The notes beneath the pieces are model-generated. The model was given only the letters and a program-made list of their open reading frames with translations. It searched no databases and was not told the DNA's origin. DNA of 29,405 nt from Haplomitrium mnioides (taxonomy: Eukaryota > Marchantiophyta > Haplomitriopsida > Calobryales), in assembly GCA_049999725.1 (NCBI GenBank), contig JBNGIS010008751.1, forward strand, positions 1 through 29,405. Direction: 5' to 3'. This document shows, in pieces, positions 10,376 to 19,200 of this stretch (position 1 is the first letter of the stretch; each line of letters begins with the position of its first letter). Made by a program: the position numbers and the translations under genes.

Positions 10376-10769
10376 CCTTTGAACTAGTAATCGCTACTGA
10401 ATTCCTATTTCAATTGGCATTCCCAAAAACCAATTTTCAAATTTTAGCATCAAAAATCATCAATTTGATGCTAGTTACATTTTTTACAAAAAAATGTAGT
10501 TTTTTGCATCCAAATTGTTTATTTCATATTATACTAAAAACAATTATGAAAATATTATCGAAACTACTTTCACAATTTCTTCTTTAAGAAAGATGAGCAA
10601 AAGAAAAAAAGAATATATAATAAATGTACAAGAAAATTTTTGTTAAATATTTTCAAAATAAATAATGATATTTTAATTTCCAAATTGATCAAAACATTCA
10701 AATTTTATTATAAGCATATGCAGTAAACAAAAGACGCTTAAACGTATAAGAACTTTGAATGGTAGTCTT
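10376..10769. other. AT-rich spacer, no gene seen
   Basis: Very AT-rich with many A and T runs. No coding frame, LTR or tandem repeat is recognised. The right part contains TTCAAATTTTATTA just before the 25-bp array. A similar TTCAAAATTTTATTA precedes the 24-bp array at 18276. Confidence 0.6.
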
Positions 10770-11130
10770 AAAGCTTTGCATATATGGTGTGTTGAAGCTC
10801 ACATGCAATAGGAATGCTAAAGCTTATGCTCACGTGGAATGCTCCAGCTAAGACGTACAAGAACTTTGAAAAAGAACCCTAAGGTGTATGTCTACAAGGA
10901 TTGTTGAAGCAATTGTGTGGTTAGACTGCTAAAGCCCATATACGCATGAACTATTGAAGCCCATATATAGATAGACATCTAAAGCCCAGGCACGTTTGGT
11001 TTGCTACGTCCCAAAAGCGCATGGACTACAAAAGCCCATGTGAGCATGGACTGTTGAAGTCCATCGGCATAGGAACTCCTCAAGCCCTTATATGTAGGGA
11101 TTTCTAAAACTCATGATTGAAGAAAACTAG
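10770..11130. repeat. 25-bp tandem array
   Basis: AAGCCC or AAGCTT anchors recur at 10771, 10795, 10820, 10845, 10882, 10907, 10932, 10957, 10982, 11007, 11032, 11057, 11082 and 11107. Nearly all steps are 25 bp, with one irregular stretch at 10845-10882. A typical unit reads AAGCCCATATACGCATGAAC, then a short tail. Unit sequence varies much more than spacing. The CGCATGGACT-like core matches the 24-bp array at 18276. The array lies just beyond the stop codon of the methyltransferase-like pseudogene. Confidence 0.9.
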
Positions 11131-11350
11131 TACAAAAACCCAAATAAAAAGAAAGAGAACTTCTATGCCATCATGGACTTCGTTGCTAATTTTTATAAAA
11201 ACCAATGGGTTTTGTTCAAAAATCATTTTACGAAAGAAAATGAATCGTCAAGAAAATACTCAATAAATTTGATTTGGAATGCAATAAGAATGAAGACCAA
11301 TCACAAAATATTTTGCAAGAAAAACACTTTATTATTTTTGAAAAAAAAAA
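11131..11350. other. AT-rich segment between array and pseudogene end
   Basis: No gene on the + strand is convincing; the frame at 11173-11361 is Asn/Lys-rich and overlaps the end of the - strand pseudogene. On the - strand this would be the pseudogene's 3' flank. Confidence 0.5.
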
Positions 11351-11664
11351 TCAATATGTAGCTACAGCTTGAGCCTTATCTTCTCTAGGAGGAATGGCCT
11401 CATCTAAATCAATGTCTTGAGAAGCTTTGGCATTTGCAGCCATTAGAGAATCTTGCTAAGACTTTATAGTCCTAGAATTGCAACAAAATCACAAAATGCA
11501 TTAGTAGTGCAAGGAGGAAAAGACTCCTCATAGTATGTATAGACAATATGGAATTTTGTCACATCAAATGGGAAAGAAGCCATCGTCAAAACTCTCTAAA
11601 GAATAAAGATAGACTGATGTCCATCATATTCTATTGTGATATAATTTTGCATCAACTTCAGAGC
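11351..11664 (-). pseudogene. Methyltransferase-like pseudogene, C-terminal part
   Basis: This continues the frame interrupted by the chromovirus at 11665. Directly after the target duplication the - strand reads KLMQNYITIEYDGHQSIF, then a stop, then RVLTM. In the beta-class N6/N4 DNA methyltransferase fold, a motif I loop is followed by a helix and a strand ending in an acidic residue, as in IEYD here. Another stop and a frameshift follow. An Asp/Glu-rich tail containing DIDLDEAIPPREDK ends at a TGA at 11351-11353. No promoter or polyadenylation signal is assignable. The family assignment is tentative. Confidence 0.5.
11660..11664. repeat. Target-site duplication AGAGC (left)
   Basis: AGAGC borders the left LTR end and recurs at 16597-16601 beyond the right LTR. 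A 5-bp duplication is normal for Gypsy integrases. It shows the element is complete and entered here in one event. Confidence 0.9.
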
Positions 11665-12054
11665 TATAAAAGAATCTCATAGACCAAATCCAAATGAGTA
11701 AGAACTCATGGTGAACTCTAATAGAGTTCTTCAACCAAAAGCAACTCAAGGTCTAAGCTAAGACCAAGAGTGCAAGCAAAAGCCAAGCAACCAAAGAACC
11801 CAAGTGATTCGAGAGGAACTCCAAAATGAGGAGTGGGGCTAAGAAGCCCTTCTATTTATACAAGAGAAGAGGGTATCCTTCCTCTTTCTTCACTTACAAG
11901 TCACTTCTAATTTCAGCCCTAAAGGTGACTCTCTACCAAAAGTGACTTCAAAGACAAGTAATCAAATCTTAACCCTAAAAGTGACTCACTACCACTTCCT
12001 TCACTCCTCTCTATTTTCTTATAAATAGCACAACCTTATGCTTGTACTATTACA
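11665..12054 (-). repeat. 3' LTR of the 11665-16596 chromovirus
   Basis: 390 bp. The + strand left edge reads TATAAAAGAATC where the other LTR has TGTAAAAGAATC, so a terminal G became A. The right edge is GTACTATTACA. A TATA box lies at 11853-11860 (read on the - strand as TATAAATA). Confidence 0.93.
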
Positions 12055-15000
12055 TAATCCCTGTCTCCAAATCGATGACGTCCTCGTCATTGCCGCAACT
12101 TTCAAAAAATTTAATAGCTTCTTGAGCATTCTCAAGATTTGAAGAAGGTTCCCAAGTAGCATCATGAAGTGGATAGCCTTTTCACAAAACCTTGTATTGA
12201 ACTTGTGGATGCCGCCCTCACTTGATAACTCTTTTCGCCAAAATGCGGTCTACTTCAAATTCTTCATGATCATTAAGAACAATGACCGGAGGAGGAAGTT
12301 GAACACGATTTGGAAAAGAAGATGGACTAGGAACAAAAGGCTTAAGTTTAGAAACATGGAACACATGATGCATCTTTATATGAAGAGGAAGATCAAGTTT
12401 ATAAGCAACATGAGAAATAACTTGAGAAATAGAGAAAGGACCAATCCAAGCAGGGTATAACTTACGGAATTGAGTATCTAAAGACAATGGAAGATAATGA
12501 GTGGATAACATAATTTAGTCACCTACAACATAAGAGCAATCACGACGATGTTTATCGATTTTTGCCGATTTTGAGCAATAACAAGATGGTTTCTGGCATC
12601 TTGCAACGAGGAAAGTAAACGAGAAAAAAAGGTAGAAAGGTTGGGAACATTGGAAGATGAAGGAGAAAGCAAACTATCGGAAACAAGAGGATGTTGACCA
12701 GAATTAAGAAAGAAAGGAGAAAAACCAGTACTTGCTTGTTTGGAGTTGTTGTATGCAAACTCCTTAGCCAGTAAAAAACTATCCCAATCTGTATGATGAA
12801 CATTGATAAATGCTCGAAGCATATCTTCCACAGTGCGATTTGCCAATTTAGTTTGCCCATCTGTTTGAGGATGATACGCTGTAGACATAGATAGTTTGGT
12901 ACCTAAAAGTGTGAATAACTCTCGCCAAAACTTCCCAATGAATCATGGATCTCTATCAGATACAAGTACCTTTGGCATTCCATGATATCAAAAAATTGTA
13001 TCAAAATAAATCTTTGCCAATTGTGGAGCATCCACTGTATCCACTGTCAGTGCTAGATGAATTTACTTGCTTAGCTTATCCACATACACCACAATAGCCG
13101 AATACCCACAAGGCGTGGTTGGAAGCGAAGTGATAAGATCCAAACTTACATGTTCTCACCAAGCAGTAGGAACCGATAATGGTTGTAGAAGACCAACTGG
13201 TTTTTGATTTGAAGCCTTGTTTTGTTGACAACTTTCACAAGAACGAACAAAGCCACGAACATCTTGAGCTAGGTTTGGCCACCACCAAGTCCGTTGAAGC
13301 AACTCCATAGTCTTGTCTACTCCAAGATGCCTAGAAATCGGAATATCATGTGCTTCCTGTAAATGTGCCATTCTAAGCGCATCATCTTGTGGAACATATA
13401 TTTGATGGTCTTGATAGAGAATACCATCCCGAATGGAAAAGCTATAATACTCACTATCTTGGACCGCCAAACGTGCTCTAACAAGAGTAAAGAAGGCGTT
13501 TTCTTGTAACTTTTGTCGAAAGCTATCACTGGTTGCTTCATCAAGATGTAATATGCTAGCATTTGCTATCTCTAGTGTATTTATTCGATGATCGGGTCTT
13601 TGAGACAATGCATCAAGAATAGTGTGGAACCTTCTTGGCTTGTACTCCAACTTGAAATCAAAGAGTTGTAGTTGATCTTCCCATCGATGATAACGACTTG
13701 CCATATTTTCCAAGTGGATGGCTTGAAGCAATGGCTTTTGGTCTGTGCGCATAAGTACAGGTTTGCCCAAAAGATAGTGTCTCCACATCTTGGTAGCATA
13801 AACCATTGCTAACTGCTCTTGATCTCTTGCAAAAATATTTCTCTCTGCCGCATTCAATTGCGTGACATGAAGGCAATTGGATGAAGTCCATCCTCAAACT
13901 CTTGCTCTAAAACCACTCTAATAGCAAAATTAGAAGCATCAAAATCAACTATACATCGCCTCTTTGGATCATATGGTTGTAGAATTGGATGAGATATCAC
14001 CGCATCCTTGAGTTGTTGAAATAACACTTGCTCCTTGGTCGTCCATTTGAACTTTGCATCCTTCCCTGGTAAATCCAAGCGGTGCAGCAATATGAGTATA
14101 GTAATGAATGAATCTTCGATAAAAGCTTGCTAGTTCATTAAAAGCTTGAACATCCTTTGCATCATTTGGTGTTGGCCACTCTGCAATAGCCTTAATTTTC
14201 TCTTCCTCCATCTTGATGCCATCCGCAAAGACTTTATACCCTAGATAAGTCACATCTTGCTTCCAAAACTCACACTTAGACTTCTTGCAATAAAACTTCC
14301 AATTGCGTAGTTGTTGTAGTACCTCCTTGAGATGAGCGTGATGCTCAACTTCACTTTTACTAAAGATAAGGATATTGTCCAAAAATACCAACACTGACTT
14401 ATCCAATAACCCATCAAAAACTCGATGCATTTGATCCATGAATATCGTCGGAGCATTAGTAAGACCAAATGTAAGAACTTTCCACTCAAAATACCCATAT
14501 CTTGTGCGAAAAGCTGTCTTTGGTACATCACTTGGCTTGATTGGAATTTGCTAATAACCACTTCGAAGATCCAACTTAGAAAAGAATCGTGCACCACTCA
14601 ATTGATCCAACAAATCATCAATACGAGGTAGAGGATAGGCATTCTTCACTATTTGATTGTTCAATCCTCAATAATCTATACAAAGACGAAAGCCACCATC
14701 TTTCTTTGGCACAAAGAATACCGGAGCTCCCCAAAGAGAAGTACTATGTTGAATAAAATCCTTCTCAAAAAGATCCATCAATGTCTTTCAAAGCTCCTCT
14801 AATTCTTGTGGTGATAGCCAATATATAGGTCGATTATAAGGAGTGTTTTCCGGTATCAACTCAATTGGAAAAGGCATTCCCCGATCGTCTGGTAACCCCT
14901 TTGGCAAATCCTCCGGAAACACATCCGCAAACTCTTTCAAAATATCATCTATCATTAAGGTATGCACACCTTTTCCCCCCTCCTTACTCAAGTCCATGAT

Positions 15001-16167
15001 AGGCTTAATCCAAACAACAAAGACGGACAACTCTTGCTCCACTGAATTAACATGCTAAATTGATTTAGACTTCTTCGCCAATGGTGTCGAACACCCCAAA
15101 AGAAATTTCTTACCCTGTAAGGTAACTTGAATTTGTCATTTTCTCCAATCGAATTGAGCGAACCTTTCTTCAAGCCAAGGCAATCCTAAAATGATGTCAT
15201 ATTGTACATGTCCAATAACAAACTGCATAGATTCCGTTTACTATTTTCCAATCCTTAGAAGGAATGGCTTTTGAGAGCAAAATACATCATGATTTTGACC
15301 ATCAGCCATAGTCACAACACTTCCATTGATAGGCCTATATTTTGCTTTAATTATCTTAGCAAAACATAGTGACATAAAATTTTCAGAACTCCCACTATCA
15401 ACCAACATTCTACAAGAGTACTCCTCAATCATACCATCAAGATGGAACAAGGTGCCTCGAATTCTTGTCGGAATTTTAATTCCATTAGAGCTCGCAAGGT
15501 TTTGAGAACGCTGTCTGAATGGTTGAGGACGAGATCTAACTTCTGAAGCCATGAGTAATGAGTCATGCCGCTCCGCCATACGCATTTCTTCTTCTAATTG
15601 AGTAGGCTCTCTCATAGTAACTTCTATTCTCGTGTGAGGCTTCAATCCTTGAACAAAGCGGTCTAATGCCTCTTCTTCTCTTATATCAGGAATTTGCATG
15701 ATTATATCTTGAAAATGTGTCACATAACTTCTTACTATACCAAGTTGCTTCAATTCGGCCAATCAATCCCTTGCTACTTTTGAAGCATTTACAACCTTAA
15801 ATCTTGAAATCACTCCTTTTTTGAACTCATACCAAGAAATAATAGGAGCAACAAATTCACGTTGTGCTTGTTCTATTTGATATCTCCACCAAGTCTTTGC
15901 AACTCTTTCTAATTGGCTTGCCGCAAATCAAATTCACCGACTATCCTCTCTAATGTTTGTAATTTCAAAATATTGTTCACAATCGAAAATGAAGTTCTCA
16001 CAAGCACCACAAGTCACATTTCCATCATATGCTTTTGGCGTTGGAAATCGCCTATAACTCTCTTCTTCTCGAAACATTGCTCTTTCTTTAATTTCCACTT
16101 TCAAAAGGCGTGAAAGATGTTCAAGTCGTTGTTCCATTGCTTGAATCACCTCCTCTTGACTCTCCAT
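12055..16167 (-). pseudogene. Chromovirus gag-pol, inactivated (11665-16596 element)
   Basis: One long frame would encode gag, protease, RT, RNase H, integrase and chromodomain. Gag starts MESQEEVIQ at 16167. No CCHC zinc knuckle is visible between gag and protease. The protease box is intact (LVDSGSS, near 15390). RT has [11 protein letters not shown] near 14700 and a catalytic box FLDN at 14374-14385, where FLDD is expected. Small deletions near 14080 and 13856 shift the frame around RNase H. Integrase has a HHCC finger near 13230-13330; its second Asp remains near 12955 and 36 codons on the catalytic Glu is Lys (12847-12849). The chromodomain (about 12092-12260) has TGA stops at 12218 and 12182. 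Further stops include 14788, at EEL-stop-KTL just before RT. Confidence 0.93.
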
Positions 16168-16193
16168 GTAGCTCACACCAAAAAAGAACCGTA

Positions 16194-16205
16194 GCTCTGA
16201 TACCA
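16194..16205 (-). other. Chromovirus primer binding site
   Basis: The - strand reads TGGTATCAGAGC, complementary to the 3' end of initiator Met tRNA. It lies one base inside the 5' LTR end (16207). It is intact here but broken in the 23991-28904 copy. Confidence 0.95.
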
Positions 16206-16206
16206 A

Positions 16207-16596
16207 TGTAAAAGAATCTCATAGACCAAATCCAAATGAGTAAGAACTCATGGTGAACTCTAATAGAGTTCTTCAACTAAAAGCAACTCAAGGTCTAAGC
16301 TAAGACCAAGAGTGCAAGCAAAAGCCAAGCAACCAAAGAACCCAAGTGATTCGAGAGGAACTCCAGAATGAGGAGTAGGGCTAAGAAGCCCTTCTATTTA
16401 TACAAGAGAAGAGGGTGTCCTTCCTCTTTCTTCACTTACAAGTCACTTCCAATTTCAGCCCTAAAGGTGACTCTCTACCAAAAGTGACTTCAAAGACAAG
16501 TAATCAAATCTTAACCCTAAAAGTGACTCACTACCACTTCCTTCACTCCTCTCTATTTTCTTATAAATAGCACAAACTTATGCTTGTACTATTACA
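16207..16596 (-). repeat. 5' LTR of the 11665-16596 chromovirus
   Basis: 390 bp with proper ends, TGTAAAAG and CTATTACA. A TATA box lies at 16395-16402 on the - strand. It differs from its partner at about seven positions counted by eye. Confidence 0.95.
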
Positions 16597-16601
16597 AGAG
16601 C
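16597..16601. repeat. Target-site duplication AGAGC (right)
   Basis: This matches 11660-11664 exactly and borders the 5' LTR. Confidence 0.9.
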
Positions 16602-18094
16602 AAAGACAATACCTATGTCAAACTCAGAGCAAAGATCTAAGATCCAATCTTGCTCTGTTGACAAATGGTCTATAAAAAGGTTATACAAAGCTTGAGGCTT
16701 TTGGTATATATTCAAAGGATCATTATCTTGTGGATGTTTAAGCTTGGGTAAATAGGTAGGCAGTTGAAAATACTCCGCATCAATTGTCGAGTATGGCCAC
16801 GTGCATTATCGAATTACAAGTTGAAGAGCTTTATACTCTGTTTTCCTTCCTTGGTCCAGCAACCCACATTCCAATACTTATAAGCATGAGCAATTCTGGG
16901 ACCACCCAAATGATGAACATTGTTTTTGTCCTTGTAGTAATAAAAAACAAATGAGACAAAGGAAACAAAGTAAAGGAAAAATAAAATAGATAAACTAAAT
17001 AAAACTAAAAAATCAAAATAAAGCTTTCTAGATGTCGTGGTTAATGGCACAACAAACCTCTAAAAGAGCATTCTTGACGATGCCAAATTGTTGAGAAGAA
17101 TAGATAATAACAAAAGACCAAAAGTCCAAAGTTGTAACAACTACAAAAGAAGAAACCATGTCGAAAATGTCATTCTTGGTGAAGGCTTTGGATTTTCAAC
17201 ACCAATTCTGTTTTTAATTTTGGAATAACACCATCTCACTCTCCATGTATCTCTTATGCCGATACTCAAATTTTTGAATAGATGTCATTTCCGACCTCTA
17301 CCATTGGTCATAATTGTCATCGATTGCAAAGATGCAACTTTTGTTAGTGTCAGCCTCACGTAAACATAGCAATTGAAGAGCGAAATCATATGATTCTTTG
17401 CTCCATATTTGGTAATTTATAAGTTACCTTGCGGCAACATTATTATTGTTTCTTGCAATCTTTTATCTATACTTGTTAGGGTTTCTGATATTGAACTCTA
17501 ACTTATCTCTTAACCCGCACTTCTGGTCCACCACAACAAAGAAGAAATTGTGGGCATACTTATTCATAAGCTTTTTGCGCCACAAGCTCCACAAATCTTC
17601 ATTTAACCTCCTAATCTCAAATGGACTCCATTTATCCATTCCAGGTTTTGGAAGGTTCAAATTCTCTAGCTGAATTTTTTTTTTCCTCTCAATGGCAAAC
17701 TCCCTAATTTTATTTTTGTCTTCCTCAAACATTGTTTGAGGATCCACCTCCTCTCATTTTTAAAAGGTGTACAACCCTTTGTATGATTTCTTTTTTGCTC
17801 TTAAGGTTGGAGCATGCATTGGTTTCGGCTCTACTTTCTTCTTTGAGCTACTAGGAGTTGAAGATGAAAGAGCGGCCGAAGATGAGTAGGGGACAGGATC
17901 AGCTCCTCTTCAATAGGTGGTGGAGGCACATGCTTCTTCTTGGGTAAGGTCGTCTTCTTCTTTTTCAAAGCGTCAACTAGCTCCATCTCCTTTCTCTTTT
18001 TGGCAGCAGATGGTTTATCTCTGGTTGCCATCGACATCGCTGCATTTGGATGCAAAATAAGTTGTTGAACATGTACCACTTGCTTGATTTTCAA
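16597..18094 (-). pseudogene. Methyltransferase-like pseudogene, N-terminal and catalytic part
   Basis: Read on the - strand, an early segment (18094-17830) has Lys-rich runs (KKRKEME, ALKKKKTT, PKKKHVPPPP) that could be a nuclear-localisation region. A charged helical segment starts MDPQTMFEEDKNKIRE at 17747. Then come SCIFAIDDNYDQW near 17320, QQFGIVKNAL near 17070 and VHHLGGPRIAHAYKYW near 16900. Near 16700-16620 are KPQALYNLFIDH, WILDLCS and GIVFAL. A KP..L helix followed by a DLCxGxG-like loop is the motif X-motif I layout of beta-class N6/N4 DNA methyltransferases, with the Gly residues partly lost. No DPPY/DPPW box is found; about 100 bp of T-rich sequence interrupts where it might lie. 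Several stops and frameshifts make it a pseudogene. The family is inferred from motif order, not from a search. Confidence 0.5.
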
Positions 18095-18275
18095 AAGTTT
18101 GATAGATATGGCAAACTTGATGAAGTTTTTTTCTACCTACTTTTGCATCATGGTAAGTAACAACAAAGTTTGACAAATACTAAGAAAACCAAAAACAAAA
18201 AAAACGAAATGGCCAATGACTTAACACAAGATATTTTCAAAATTTTATTAAACAATTCCTCGTGTTTGAACCTAG
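18095..18275. other. AT-rich flank of the pseudogene
   Basis: No gene is recognised. It contains A runs and TTTTCAAAATTTTATTA just before the 24-bp array. It may hold the pseudogene's 5' untranslated region or promoter, but no TATA box stands out. Confidence 0.5.
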
Positions 18276-18395
18276 AGTCTAAGCCCAAAGATGCTAGGGA
18301 GTCCAGCCACGCATGGACTCCATTGTCCAAAAGAGAATAGACTCGGGAGTCTAAGCACGCATAGACTCTTTAGTCCATGCAAGCATAAACTAAGA
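18276..18395. repeat. 24-bp tandem array
   Basis: Five units start at 18276, 18300, 18324, 18348 and 18372, exactly 24 bp apart. The best unit reads AGTCTAAGCACGCATAGACT, whose ends (AGTCT/AGACT) form an inverted repeat around a CG-containing centre. The next base after the fifth unit is the first base of an LTR at 18396. Confidence 0.9.
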
Positions 18396-18810
18396 TGTAA
18401 AAGAACTCAAGGACCGACTTCCTAATAAGTAGCACCTTCAAGATAAGTTGTATAAAGCTACACAACTCAAGGCCAATAAGCAAACCAAAGCCAAGAGTGC
18501 TAGCCAAAGTCAAGCAACCAAAGAGCTAAGACAAATTGAGAGGAACTCGAGAATGAGAAGTAGGGCTGTGAAACCCCTCTATTTATACAAGAGAAGAGGG
18601 TCTCATCCCTCTTTCTCCACTTACAAGTCACTTCTAATTTCACTCCTAAATTGATTGCTTAGAAGTCACTTCTAATGTCAACTCTAAAACACTAAAAATG
18701 ATTTCGAAGTCAAGTAATCTTATCTCAACCCTTTTAGTGACCTTCTACCACTTTCTTCACTCTTATTTATTTTCTGATAAATAGCACAACCTTATGCTTG
18801 TACTACTACA
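18396..18810 (-). repeat. Diverged chromovirus LTR, outer copy
   Basis: The left edge TGTAAAAGAA and right edge TACTACTACA match the 390-bp LTR family with many substitutions and a longer left part (415 bp). TATTTATA (promoter on the - strand) is kept near 18580. It is more diverged than the LTRs of the two complete elements. Confidence 0.85.
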
Positions 18811-18907
18811 TAATCCCCGTCTTCTAATTAATGACGTCCTTGTCATTGTCGCAACTTTCTAATATTTGAATAGCCAATTGAGTATTCTCAAGATTTTAAG
18901 AAGGTTC
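18811..18907 (-). pseudogene. Short remnant of chromovirus pol C-terminus
   Basis: This matches 12055 to about 12151 of the complete element: the extreme end of the chromodomain frame before the LTR. It is cut at GAAGGTTCC, where it joins the second LTR's AAAGAACCC. Confidence 0.8.
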
Positions 18908-19200
18908 CAAAGAACCCAAGTGATTTGATTGGAACTCCAGAATGAGGAATGGGGCTATGAAGCCCTTTTATTTATACAAGAGAAGAGGGTGTCATCTCTC
19001 TTTCTTCACTTACAAGTTACTTTTAATTTCAATTCTAAATTGGATCTCCTAGAATTCACTTCTAATTTCAACTCTAGAATTCTAAAAGGGACTTCAAAGG
19101 CAACTAATCCAATCTTAACCCTAAAAGTGACCTCTTACCACTTCTTTCACTCCTCTCTATTTTCTTTTATATAGCACAACATCATGCTTATACTATTACA
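18908..19200 (-). repeat. Truncated chromovirus LTR, inner copy
   Basis: This begins at the AAAGAACCCAAGTGATT segment of the LTR and ends TACTATTACA. The missing roughly 110 bp are at the left (the LTR's 3' end on the - strand). It is diverged from the outer copy. Confidence 0.85.

Larger units (their letters stand above)
11665..16596 (-). mobile_element. Complete Ty3/Gypsy chromovirus (Reina-like), inverted orientation
   Basis: 4932 bp with two 390-bp LTRs, a 5-bp target duplication (AGAGC), an initiator-Met-tRNA primer site, gag, protease, RT, RNase H, integrase and a C-terminal chromodomain. Small size, short LTRs and a chromodomain suit the Reina branch of plant chromoviruses. By eye the LTRs differ at about 7 of 390 positions, mostly transitions, so this is the youngest dated insertion here. 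It split a methyltransferase-like pseudogene. Its coding region is dead, so movement would have required proteins from elsewhere or occurred before the damage. Confidence 0.93.

Noticed and set aside
10770-11130. Regular short repeats resembling a CRISPR array
   Set aside because: Units are contiguous with no unique spacers, the unit itself drifts, and the surrounding sequence is plant nuclear.
11173-11361. 62-residue Asn/Lys-rich + strand frame
   Set aside because: AT-rich composition, no domain, and it overlaps the end of the - strand pseudogene.
12164-12460. 98-residue + strand frame also present at 28109-28405 on the other strand
   Set aside because: It is the antisense shadow of the chromodomain region. 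Its conservation follows from the two elements being copies.
14788-14790. Shared TGA before RT as a functional readthrough signal
   Set aside because: Two more shared TGAs in the chromodomain and many private stops make decay of a common source more likely. It is kept only as an alternative.
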